From contig JAFLEF010000011.1 in assembly GCA_017309115.1 (NCBI GenBank), positions 85,281-149,280 on the forward strand: a stretch of 64,000 nt of DNA. The letters run 5' to 3'. The notes below the pieces were generated by a model. It made no database searches. It saw nothing but the letters and a program-made list of their open reading frames with translations, and had not been told where the DNA came from. Positions within the stretch are counted from its first letter, which is position 1; the number at the start of each line of letters is the position of its first letter. This document shows positions 34,887-42,216 of the stretch, piece by piece. The position numbers and the translations under genes are program-made. The DNA is from Verrucomicrobiota bacterium. Its GTDB lineage: Bacteria; Verrucomicrobiota; Verrucomicrobiia; Limisphaerales; UBA9464.

Positions 34887-35063
34887 CCCGGATATCGCAC
34901 ACTCTTTCTGCTGCGGTTGGCTGCAAGCCCGTCTGGCGGCGTTGGCCTCGCAATCCCCGCCGGACAGTATGTCCTCATACAGCCCGGTTCGGAATCACTT
35001 CGGCCGCCTTGCCAGACGGGCTTTCGCGGCGCCTCGCGACGAAAGCCTGTGAAATCCGGGCTA
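34884..35063. repeat. Nested palindromic repeat element (MITE- or REP-like), ~180 bp
   Basis: Outer perfect 10-bp inverted repeats TAGCCCGGAT (34884-34893) and its complement (35054-35063) enclose inner perfect 13-bp inverted repeats AAGCCCGTCTGGC (34925-34937) and complement (35011-35023). A small central hairpin GGACA...TGTCC lies at 34962-34974. The whole element can fold into one long cruciform or hairpin. It lies between the convergent 3' ends of rmuC and the peroxiredoxin gene and supplies the rmuC stop codon. No coding frame. Only one copy is seen in this window. Confidence 0.75.
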
Positions 35064-35079
35064 GGCCCAAACCAGCGGA

Positions 35080-35559
35080 TCAGCCGAGTTTGGCGAGAGC
35101 CGCCTTAATCGCTTCGAAATTCGGGAGGTCCTTGGGAGTCGGGGTCTGTTCCGCGTATTGGATCGTCCCAGACTTGTCGATGACGAAGGCGGCGCGGGCA
35201 GAAGTGTCCCCGATGCCAGCCAAGTTGGGGAACAGAACGTCATAGGCTTTGGTGACGGTTTTGTTCAGGTCGCTGGCCAAACGGATTCCGATCTTGTGGT
35301 GGTTGGCCCAGTCTTCTTGAGCGAACGGACTGTCGACGCTGATGCCGATGACATCGGCGTTCATGGATCCGTACTGGCTGAGACCTGCCGTCACGTCGCA
35401 CAATTCCTGGGTGCAGACGCCGGTAAACGCGAGCGGGAAGAATAGAATGACTGTGTTCTTCTGACCCAAGTTCTCGGACAGCTTCACGTCCACCAGTCCG
35501 GTGGCGGTCTTCTGTTTGAGGGTGAAGTCAGGAGCTTTGGAACCAACTGCTAGAGGCAT
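35080..35559 (-). CDS. Peroxiredoxin (AhpC/TSA superfamily, AhpE-like)
   Basis: Reduces peroxides using thiols. 159 residues. The active-site segment is PLAFTGVCTQELC, with the peroxidatic Cys in the conserved P-x3-T-x2-C pattern and a second Cys five residues on. The N-terminal VGSKAPDFTLKQ and C-terminal RAAFVIDKSGTIQYAE segments are typical. It is most like the 1-Cys/AhpE group, but the second Cys leaves an atypical 2-Cys mechanism possible. Downstream of bcp on the same strand (100 bases), so the two peroxidases may be co-expressed. Confidence 0.9.
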   Translation of the reverse strand: MPLAVGSKAPDFTLKQKTATGLVDVKLSENLGQKNTVILFFPLAFTGVCTQELCDVTAGLSQYGSMNADVIGISVDSPFAQEDWANHHKIGIRLASDLNKTVTKAYDVLFPNLAGIGDTSARAAFVIDKSGTIQYAEQTPTPKDLPNFEAIKAALAKLG

Positions 35560-35659
35560 GGGATTTTGGTGTAGTGTTGTGTTGAACGAGAGATCGAGAA
35601 TTAGGGGCGAGCCTCGCGGGTGTCAAAGCGGGATCCCCGGATGCGGCGGAAAAAATTAC

Positions 35660-36133
35660 CTAAAGAGCCGCCAGAACTTCGGCAGCGTGCTCCTCTGGCT
35701 TGACCTTGGGCCAGATCTGTTTGATTCGGCCGTCCGGTCCGATCAGAAAGGTGACGCGGTGGATGCCTTGGTATTTCCGTCCCATAAACACCTTTTCACC
35801 CCAGACTCCGTAGGCGTTTACGACCTTCTTCTCTTCATCGGCGAGCAGCGGGAAGGGGAGTTTGAACTTTTCAGTGAACTTTTGATGGGACTTCACCGAG
35901 TCGACGCTCACGCCCCAAACGACGGCTCCCTTTTTCTTGAAGTCAGCAAAAAGGTCCCGGAAAGCACAGGCTTCCCTGGTGCATCCCGGCGTGTCGTCTT
36001 TCGGATAGAAGTAAAGGATGACCGGTTTTCCCTTTTGCTCGCTTAGTTTGACGGTTGAACCGTCAGTGGTGAGGGCGGAGATGGGAGGGGCGGCATCGCC
36101 GACCTTGAGGGCTAGTTCGATGTCCTTGGCCAT
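35660..36133 (-). CDS. bcp: Thioredoxin-dependent peroxiredoxin Bcp/PrxQ
   Basis: 157 residues from ATG 36133 (MAKDIELALKVGDAAP). The active site YPKDDTPGCTREACAFRD has the peroxidatic Cys and a resolving Cys five residues later, diagnostic of atypical 2-Cys PrxQ. The WGVSVDSVKSHQKFTEKFKL and RVTFLIGPDGRI segments also fit. An in-frame extension to 36169 was rejected. It lies downstream of a strong terminator, so it has its own promoter. Confidence 0.94.
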   Translation of the reverse strand: MAKDIELALKVGDAAPPISALTTDGSTVKLSEQKGKPVILYFYPKDDTPGCTREACAFRDLFADFKKKGAVVWGVSVDSVKSHQKFTEKFKLPFPLLADEEKKVVNAYGVWGEKVFMGRKYQGIHRVTFLIGPDGRIKQIWPKVKPEEHAAEVLAAL

Positions 36134-36186
36134 GACCGGGAAGGCTAGCCCGGTCTGAATCTGACGCAACTCACCCGCCCAAAAGC

Positions 36187-36221
36187 AAAACGGCCGGGAC
36201 GAACCACGTCCCGGCCGTTTT
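36187..36221 (-). terminator. Terminator after the DUF5069-type gene
   Basis: A perfect 15-bp inverted repeat (AAAACGGCCGGGACG at 36187-36201, complement at 36207-36221) with a 5-base loop. Its A/T-tailed ends allow termination in both directions; on the minus strand it follows the gene ending at 36235 by 14 bases. Confidence 0.88.
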
Positions 36222-36234
36222 GTAATGGTAAGCC

Positions 36235-36681
36235 TTACTTCAGCACAGCCTGATGGAACTCAAACCAATCGTCCAGGTTGTTGAGATTGATGGCATCCGG
36301 CAGGACGCCTCCGTCATCGGGTAGCCCATTGGCTGCCAGGATATTCTTGCGGACTTCGTCGGCATGGATGTAGCCGGCGATCGAAACGTTCAGTTTGTGA
36401 ATGTTGCCCTTCGTGAGATTTACCCCGGGCTGCTGTTTGATCCAGGCCTCGAACTGCGGATAGGTGGGCTTTTGCTCGGTCACGAAGGCCTTGACCGCTT
36501 CGGGTTTCAAGCCGAGGGCGCCGATGACCATCATGTCATAGCCTTGACCGATTCCTGGGTAACCTGGAGCCAGCTTGCCGCGGGCTTCGAGGGAAACCTT
36601 CTGCCAGAGGCGGGGCAAGTGGAGGATGCCGAGGGGGCCGGCGACGCCGGAGCTAATTAAAGGGACGTAGGTGTCACTCAT
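36235..36681 (-). CDS. DUF5069-type conserved protein
   Basis: 148 residues from ATG 36681 (MSDTYVPLISSGVAGPLGIL). The opening LHLPRLWQKVSLEARGKLAP and the middle GYDMMVIGALGLKPEAVKAF match the DUF5069 family as I know it: a small soluble protein with unknown role, common in Verrucomicrobia. No signal peptide or membrane segment. The upstream extension to 36813 overlaps the M42 gene and was not used. Same strand as M42 and rbsD. Confidence 0.75.
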   Translation of the reverse strand: MSDTYVPLISSGVAGPLGILHLPRLWQKVSLEARGKLAPGYPGIGQGYDMMVIGALGLKPEAVKAFVTEQKPTYPQFEAWIKQQPGVNLTKGNIHKLNVSIAGYIHADEVRKNILAANGLPDDGGVLPDAINLNNLDDWFEFHQAVLK

Positions 36682-36775
36682 GGTGTGAACTGCTGTGTTT
36701 CTTGGAATCGGTTTCAGACTAGGGAAATGCGGGGAAAGGGCAACGCTTTTGCGCGGGCAGAAGGCTCTGGGAAGA

Positions 36776-37882
36776 TCAGATCCGGACCTTGAATTCCTCG
36801 CCGGCTTGAACACTGCAGACGAAGGCGGCGAGGAGGCGGGGAATCTTTTCCAGGTCGGCCAAAGAAATCACCTCGACTGGCGAATGCATGTAGCGGTTGG
36901 GAAGGCTCACGAGGGCGCTGGGGATGCCGCCACGGGTCCAGAAAATCACATCGGTGTCGGTGCCGCTGGTGGCACTCATGGCTTCATGCTGCAGGGGAAT
37001 CCCCTCCTGATTCGCACATTGTTCCAGTCGGGCGACCAATTCGGAGTGGTTGCAACCACCGTGGGTAAGCGTAGGGCCTTCGCCAAGTTTAATGTCTCCA
37101 TGCTGACGTTTGTCGACCGTAGGAATGTCTGTGGCGTGGGTGACATCGATCACAATCGCCACATCTGGTTGGAGCGAATAGGCGATCTGGCGGGCGCCTA
37201 GCAGTCCAACTTCTTCCTGGATGTTGGACACGGCGCAAACTTCGGCCGCGAACTTGAGTTTCTGCGCCTGGAGTAGCCGCAGAGTCTCGGCGACGGCCCA
37301 CGTGCCAATTCGATTGTCGAAGGCTCGCGCCACGGCCAAGTCGCCCCGCAGTCGTTCGAACCGATCCGACAGCGTGATCGGGTCTCCAATTCGCACTAGT
37401 TCCAACGCAGCCGCGCGGGAGGTCACGCCAATATCCAAAAAGAGATCGTGGATCTTGGGTTCCTCCTTTTTGTCGTCTCCTTTGGTCAGGTGGGGCGCTA
37501 CCGAGCCAAACACCCCGGGAACAGGGCCTGATTTCGCGTGAATCACGGCCCGCTGGGCGCGGGTGATTCCCGGATTGATCCCGCCGGCCCGCCGGACGTG
37601 AATGAAACCTTCTTCGGTGATGTAGTTCACCGTCATGGCAATCTCATCAGCATGGGCTGCCAGCATGATTCGAGGGCTTCCGCCTGAATTGGCAACGGCG
37701 ACGCAGTTGCCGTAGGCGTCACTTCGGGTGCTGTCGGCAAAGTTGGAAACGTAGTCCAGCCACACACGTTGACCGCGGGTTTCGTGCCCGGTCGGGCTGG
37801 GTGTATTGACGAGGTTTTCGAGGAAGAGAAGTGATTCGGCTCGCACAGGATCAGACCCTACCGTTCGAGAATCGGCCAGCAA
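36776..37882 (-). CDS. M42 family metallo-aminopeptidase
   Basis: A dinuclear-metal aminopeptidase forming large tetrahedral particles in the cytoplasm (FrvX/YsdC/PepA-M42 type). Up to 368 residues. The five metal ligands are visible: His in MLAAHADEIAM, bridging Asp in ARAFDNRIGTWA, catalytic Glu pair in NIQEEVGLLGA, Asp in AIVIDVTHATD and His in NRYMHSPVEV. TTG 37882 is the extended start; GTG 37846 (before RAESLLFLENLVNTPSPTG) is a reasonable alternative. A charged insert (KGDDKKEEPKIHD) lies in the apical domain. 34 bases after the rbsD stop, so probably co-transcribed. Confidence 0.9.
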   Translation of the reverse strand: MLADSRTVGSDPVRAESLLFLENLVNTPSPTGHETRGQRVWLDYVSNFADSTRSDAYGNCVAVANSGGSPRIMLAAHADEIAMTVNYITEEGFIHVRRAGGINPGITRAQRAVIHAKSGPVPGVFGSVAPHLTKGDDKKEEPKIHDLFLDIGVTSRAAALELVRIGDPITLSDRFERLRGDLAVARAFDNRIGTWAVAETLRLLQAQKLKFAAEVCAVSNIQEEVGLLGARQIAYSLQPDVAIVIDVTHATDIPTVDKRQHGDIKLGEGPTLTHGGCNHSELVARLEQCANQEGIPLQHEAMSATSGTDTDVIFWTRGGIPSALVSLPNRYMHSPVEVISLADLEKIPRLLAAFVCSVQAGEEFKVRI

Positions 37883-37916
37883 GTGATCTACGGTCGACTT
37901 TGGGAAACCAGAATTG

Positions 37917-38306
37917 CTACGCCGATTCCAAGAGGATGTTGGTGTAGATGCGGGCTTCGCCGGTTCGAATCAGTCCCAAGGCGCCTGGAATGCGTTTCTT
38001 GAATTCGAGGTGGGGTTCGAGTTGGAGCGGAACCGGGCCCAAGGCCTGCCGAAACTCATTAATGACGGCGTCACTGTTTTTCTGAGTAAATTCCTCAGCC
38101 ATCCACGCTTGACCGGCCTTCCAGTGGTCCAGGATGGCGGCCACAACCTGCGGGGCGGTGGGAATTCCATACACCAGGGATAGATCGACGGTCTCCACGC
38201 CGGGCCAGGACGGGAACATGGAGTCGGCGATTACCAGCGTATTGGTGTGTCGGACCCGGGCCAACAAGGAAAGGAGGTGCGGGTTGAGAATTCCGGACTG
38301 GAGCAT
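37917..38306 (-). CDS. rbsD: RbsD/FucU family sugar mutarotase (D-ribose pyranase-like)
   Basis: 129 residues from ATG 38306. MLQSGILNPHLLSLLARVRH is the family N-terminus with the catalytic His, followed by TLVIADSMFPSWPGVETVDL and YGIPTAPQV. These proteins interconvert pyranose and furanose or anomeric forms of ribose or fucose. No ribose transport or kinase gene is nearby, so substrate is unclear. The upstream in-frame sequence to 38606 is Pro/Arg-rich and probably non-coding. Confidence 0.85.
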   Translation of the reverse strand: MLQSGILNPHLLSLLARVRHTNTLVIADSMFPSWPGVETVDLSLVYGIPTAPQVVAAILDHWKAGQAWMAEEFTQKNSDAVINEFRQALGPVPLQLEPHLEFKKRIPGALGLIRTGEARIYTNILLESA

Positions 38307-38431
38307 GGAGATGCAGTTAGGTTGAACGTGCCGACGCCCCGCGGGCAAGCCGGGAGGAACGGGATGCTGGACATCTCTCATCAACTTTTGCAGCGTGCGC
38401 CAGAGTTCCCCAAGGATTGCCCTTTCCCGAC

Positions 38432-38857
38432 ATGGCCTGCTTACTCGTTGCTGCCGTTTCGAATGAATCTCACGCCGTGGATGCGGTGGGGCGCCTGCTG
38501 CTCTTTGTCTCTGTTTCGCGGGCGACGGATGGGCAGCCTGTGACGGGCTTGGGCTTGGATAATTTTCGCATCTCGTCTTCGGTTGGAAGTGTGCTGGACC
38601 CCACATTGGCGGTTGTTTCCGAGGTCGAATGGGAGCCCGGAACGGGTGAACCTTCGGGGTGTTACCGGCTATCCATTGATCGGGGACGGTCAGATCTCGG
38701 CTCGTCCGGAGCAGATCCGGCTTGGATTCCAGGTGAGTCTTACGCCTTCGGTGTCCAAGTGCGTGTTTTTGAAACCCACACCTTGGATGGGCAACTGGTG
38801 GAGGTCCCGGTCGACTTCGGTCAGACGGTAGTGCAGTTGATCAGTCTGGGCACCTAG
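38432..38857 (+). CDS. Uncharacterised small protein
   Basis: 141 residues from ATG 38432 (or 146 from 38417). I do not recognise a named family. The segment DGQPVTGLGLDNFRISSSVG resembles beta-sandwich modules in which a 'GxPVTGLxxxNF' strand is common, and GCYRLSIDR and YAFGVQVRVFE are beta-like. No signal peptide is obvious, though the first ~15 residues (MACLLVAAVSNESH) are somewhat hydrophobic. Its stop shares the palindrome CTAG with the convergent gene at 38854-39216. Confidence 0.55.
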   Translation: MACLLVAAVSNESHAVDAVGRLLLFVSVSRATDGQPVTGLGLDNFRISSSVGSVLDPTLAVVSEVEWEPGTGEPSGCYRLSIDRGRSDLGSSGADPAWIPGESYAFGVQVRVFETHTLDGQLVEVPVDFGQTVVQLISLGT

Positions 38858-39216
38858 GCGATGCGATCATGAGCCCATGGGTATTTGGCGGAGACGCGGA
38901 AATCGCGGACTCCATCTTCGGTGGCTGGAGGTGTTCCCAAGGTGGACGGATTGAAGGACGCGCCCGCTTCCCGGAGAATGACTGGCAAAAGAGGGTGGCC
39001 GTAGCTGATCCCTGGAAACAGCAGTTCGCTACGATTCACGTCGAGAACCCGGGTTTGCTTCAGTTCGACGATGACCCGGCGCAACAGGCTCAAGTCATCC
39101 ACCTGCTCCCGGATGAAGCGGGAGACTTCTGCGGGTGTGGAGCCTGTGAACGTAACCGGGGGGCGCATTGCCATGGACGGATGTTTTGGAGTCGGATGGC
39201 AAAGTTCCAAGAGCAA
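38854..39216 (-). CDS. Uncharacterised protein, 5' end uncertain (possible frameshift)
   Basis: 120 residues from TTG 39216, or 106 from ATG 39174. The part after residue ~20 (STPAEVSRFIREQVDD, VIVELKQTRVLDVNRSELLF, GHPLLPVILREAG) looks like a real soluble protein. The same frame stays open upstream to about 39325 with protein-like sequence ([20 protein letters not shown]) but no start codon of quality. A second frame with ATG 39403 runs to a G7 tract (39278-39284, C7 on the coding strand), where a one-base slip would join the two. It may therefore be a frameshifted or wrongly sequenced gene of ~180 residues. Family not recognised. Confidence 0.4.
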   Translation of the reverse strand: MLLELCHPTPKHPSMAMRPPVTFTGSTPAEVSRFIREQVDDLSLLRRVIVELKQTRVLDVNRSELLFPGISYGHPLLPVILREAGASFNPSTLGTPPATEDGVRDFRVSAKYPWAHDRIA

Positions 39217-39547
39217 ATGCGGATCAGTGATCCGGTAGACGGAGAGGGGAAACTTGAACCTAAGGTTGACACCGGTCGGGGGGGCTCGAGAACATCTGCG
39301 TCGAAGTGAAGGAAGTCAGCAAAGCCAACTGCCCAGCAGCCACCCAATCCGTCAACGGGCGCAGGGTGGGCTTTGTGAGCTTGAACTGTTGGCGAAGTCC
39401 CATGGCGGTCGTTCGAAACTAGAGATCATCGTCCTCCATCAAGTTTCGAACCTCCCGCCGAGCTGGCCGCCGGCGGTTTTTTTGTACCCGCCGTCTTCCT
39501 ACCGACCGACTTTCAATCCGGCGAATCCCCCGTTACTTTTTCCAAAC

Positions 39548-40135
39548 ATGCTGCTGGTCATCGATAACTACGATTCCTTCACCTTCAATCTCGTCCAGTA
39601 CCTGGGCGAGATGGGGGTGGAACTGCAGGTCCATCGAAATGACAAACTCTCGGTGGAGCAGGCTCTCGCGCTGGCACCGGAGCGGGTGCTGATTTCCCCG
39701 GGACCTTGCTCGCCGCGGGAGGCCGGACTCTCCAATCAGATCATTCGGGCATTTGCTGATCGGCGGGTGCCAATTCTGGGGGTGTGTCTCGGGCACCAGT
39801 GTATTGCCCATACGTTTGGCGCGCAGGTGGTGGTGAATCACCGGATGATGCATGGGAAGACCTCTCCGATTTTTCACAACAACGAGGACCTGTTCGCCGG
39901 GATGCCCAATCCGTTTCTCGCCACGCGGTATCATTCCCTGGTGGCGAAGAGGGACACCCTCCCGCCGGAACTGGAAGTGACCGCTTGGACGGCCGAGGAT
40001 GAGGTCATGGGCCTGCGGCACCGCCATCTGCCGATCTGGGGCGTGCAGTTTCATCCCGAGAGTATTCTCACCGAAAATGGCCGGCTTATTCTCGCCAACT
40101 TCCTCAAACTCCAGCCCAAGGAGGGAAGAGGCTGA
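39548..40135 (+). CDS. pabA: Glutamine amidotransferase of anthranilate/aminodeoxychorismate synthase
   Basis: The class I glutaminase subunit supplying ammonia to TrpE or PabB. 195 residues from ATG 39548 ([20 protein letters not shown]). The catalytic triad is in [15 protein letters not shown] (Cys) and [10 protein letters not shown] (His, Glu); the oxyanion-hole [12 protein letters not shown] is present. The in-frame extension to 39254 was rejected. No trpE/pabB gene is adjacent, so it may be amphibolic between tryptophan and folate synthesis. pabA and trpG cannot be told apart from the sequence. Confidence 0.92.
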   Translation: MLLVIDNYDSFTFNLVQYLGEMGVELQVHRNDKLSVEQALALAPERVLISPGPCSPREAGLSNQIIRAFADRRVPILGVCLGHQCIAHTFGAQVVVNHRMMHGKTSPIFHNNEDLFAGMPNPFLATRYHSLVAKRDTLPPELEVTAWTAEDEVMGLRHRHLPIWGVQFHPESILTENGRLILANFLKLQPKEGRG

Positions 40136-40243
40136 AGCTTCTCCGGTTCGAAACCGGTTGTTGCTTGGCGAAAAGTGGCCAGTTTCCTCCGTTTCGCCAC
40201 AATTGACTCTTCCTAGAAGTCCCGGTTCCCACTTAACTCGAGT

Positions 40244-42013
40244 GTGCCTGACCTAACGTCCATAGGAGAGCGTCCGTTCGCTGGAGTCGCGGCTTCGGGT
40301 GGTGTGGCGCACGGCAAGATACTTCGCGTCGGGACCGGGCATCCCGAAGTTCACCGCCGGGAGATTGAGCCTTCGGAGGTCGAGGAGGAGTTGTCCCAGT
40401 TGCGGGCGGCATTGGTCGAGACCCGCCAACAAATTCGCGAGATTCAGAAACGGGTTTCAAGTGCCCTGGGCGCCAAGGAGGCTGCGATCTTTGATGCCCA
40501 CGTGCTGGTTTTGGAGGATCCCACGCTGATCGAGGAAGTGACCCGCGCCATTCGTGATGAACATCATTGCGCGGAGTATGCCGTTCAGGCAGTTGCTCAC
40601 CGGTTCTCGGCGGCCTTGGAGGGACTTCAGGATCCCTATTTGAGCGAACGTGCGGCTGATGTCCGGGATGTGACGCAGCGGTTGATTGTGACGTTGGTGG
40701 GTGGGCCGTCCTGCGATCTGGCTCAACTGACCGAACCAGTGATCTTGGTGGCTCCGGATTTAACGCCCAGCGCCACGGCCTTGCTTGATCGGACAAAAGT
40801 ACTGGGGTTTGCCACCGATTCAGGCGGCCTGACCAGCCACACGGCGATCATGGCCCGCAAGCTGCGAATCCCAGCCGTCGTCGGCTTGGGTGATGTGTCG
40901 CGTCGGGTGCATACCGGGGAGCATGCCTTGCTCGACGGCCATGGGGGACAGCTGATCGTCAATCCCACGGATGGAACGTTGTTTCGGTTCGGCCAAATTC
41001 GGGAGCGGCGGGCCGCCTTGGAAGTTCGGCTGAAGGATTTGCGAGACCAGCCGGCTGTCACCTTTGACGGATCCCGGCTCATCTTGGCGGCGAACATTGA
41101 TGAACCTGCGGAGACGGCCACCGTCCGGGACTCGGGTGCGGAGGGGGTGGGACTGTTTCGGACTGAGTTTCTGTTCCTCAAATCATCGGATGCTCCCGAC
41201 GAAGAACAGCAATATGCCGCCTATCGAACCGTTGCCGAGAATCTCGCTCCGGCTCCAGTGGTGATCAGAACGCTGGATTTGGGCGGAGACAAGCTTCCGG
41301 GCGGAGTCCCGGTTTCGGAGCAGAATCCCTTTCTTGGTTGGCGAGCCATCCGCATCTGTCTGAGCGAACCGGAACTGTTTCGCCCTCAGTTGCGGGCCAT
41401 TCTGCGGGCTAGCGCCCATGGCAACGTGAAGCTGATGTATCCGATGATCTCATCGGTGGACGAGTTGTTGGCGGCCAATGAACAGCTCAACCGATGCCGG
41501 GAGGAGCTTCAGCGGGCAGGGGTGGCCTTCAATCCGAAGATGGAAGTGGGAATGATGGTGGAAGTGCCATCGGCGGCGCTGATTGCTCATGAACTGGCTG
41601 CCCATGTTGATTTCTTCAGCCTCGGAACCAACGACCTGACTCAATACACTCTGGCGGTGGATCGGCTGAATCAGCGGGTGGCCGCGTTGCACACCCCGAC
41701 TCATCCGGCGGTGGTGCGTCTGATTCGAATGACAGTTGAAGCGGCGCGCACGCACGGTCGTTGGGTGGGTGTGTGTGGCGAAACAGCGGGGGATCCGGCG
41801 GTGATTCCCCTGTTGGTGGGACTGGGGGTGGATGAGTTGAGCGCCACTCCATCGCTGATTCCGGCGGCGAAGTTTTTGCTCCGTCGGCTGAAGCGCAGTG
41901 AGGCCACGGCCATGGCGGAGCAAGCATTGCGCTGTCCCAAGGCCAGCGACGTGTTGGAGCTTTCGCGCAGTTTGGCCAGTGCCGTTGCCCCGGAGTTGTT
42001 CGGCGGGAGTTGA
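40244..42013 (+). CDS. ptsI: Phosphotransferase system enzyme I
   Basis: First protein of the PTS: transfers phosphate from phosphoenolpyruvate to HPr. 589 residues from GTG 40244. N-terminal HPr-binding helical domain with the phospho-His in GGLTSHTAIMARKLRIPAVV; C-terminal TIM barrel with GIGLFRTE-like GVGLFRTEFLF, the LDLGGDKLPGG segment, MVEVPSAA, FFSLGTNDLTQY and the active-site GVCGETAGDPA. No HPr (ptsH) or sugar-specific EII gene lies nearby, suggesting a regulatory or incomplete PTS, or that partners are elsewhere. Confidence 0.95.
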   Translation: MPDLTSIGERPFAGVAASGGVAHGKILRVGTGHPEVHRREIEPSEVEEELSQLRAALVETRQQIREIQKRVSSALGAKEAAIFDAHVLVLEDPTLIEEVTRAIRDEHHCAEYAVQAVAHRFSAALEGLQDPYLSERAADVRDVTQRLIVTLVGGPSCDLAQLTEPVILVAPDLTPSATALLDRTKVLGFATDSGGLTSHTAIMARKLRIPAVVGLGDVSRRVHTGEHALLDGHGGQLIVNPTDGTLFRFGQIRERRAALEVRLKDLRDQPAVTFDGSRLILAANIDEPAETATVRDSGAEGVGLFRTEFLFLKSSDAPDEEQQYAAYRTVAENLAPAPVVIRTLDLGGDKLPGGVPVSEQNPFLGWRAIRICLSEPELFRPQLRAILRASAHGNVKLMYPMISSVDELLAANEQLNRCREELQRAGVAFNPKMEVGMMVEVPSAALIAHELAAHVDFFSLGTNDLTQYTLAVDRLNQRVAALHTPTHPAVVRLIRMTVEAARTHGRWVGVCGETAGDPAVIPLLVGLGVDELSATPSLIPAAKFLLRRLKRSEATAMAEQALRCPKASDVLELSRSLASAVAPELFGGS

Positions 42014-42216
42014 GCCATTTGGTCTTCCCTGAGGTGGTGTTCCGGAATTGGAGCCTCAGGGTTTTGTAATCCCTTCGTGGAATTCCATTGGCCGGATGCG
42101 CACGGGTTTGATAGCCACGAACCGTTCCGAAGTTCTGCGATCTTCCGGACCAACTCCGGTGAAGAACGTGTCGTGGATCCCAAGAGCGAGTTTCATATCC
42201 AAGCCAACTCTCAGCC

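Noticed and set aside
38307-38606. N-terminal extension of RbsD
   Set aside because: Pro/Arg/Gln-rich translation unlike any RbsD; ATG 38306 matches the family start.
40143-40157. CCGGTTCGAAACCGG, tRNA T-arm-like
   Set aside because: No D-arm, anticodon arm or acceptor stem at the right distances; the upstream sequence is pabA coding sequence. Judged a chance palindrome.
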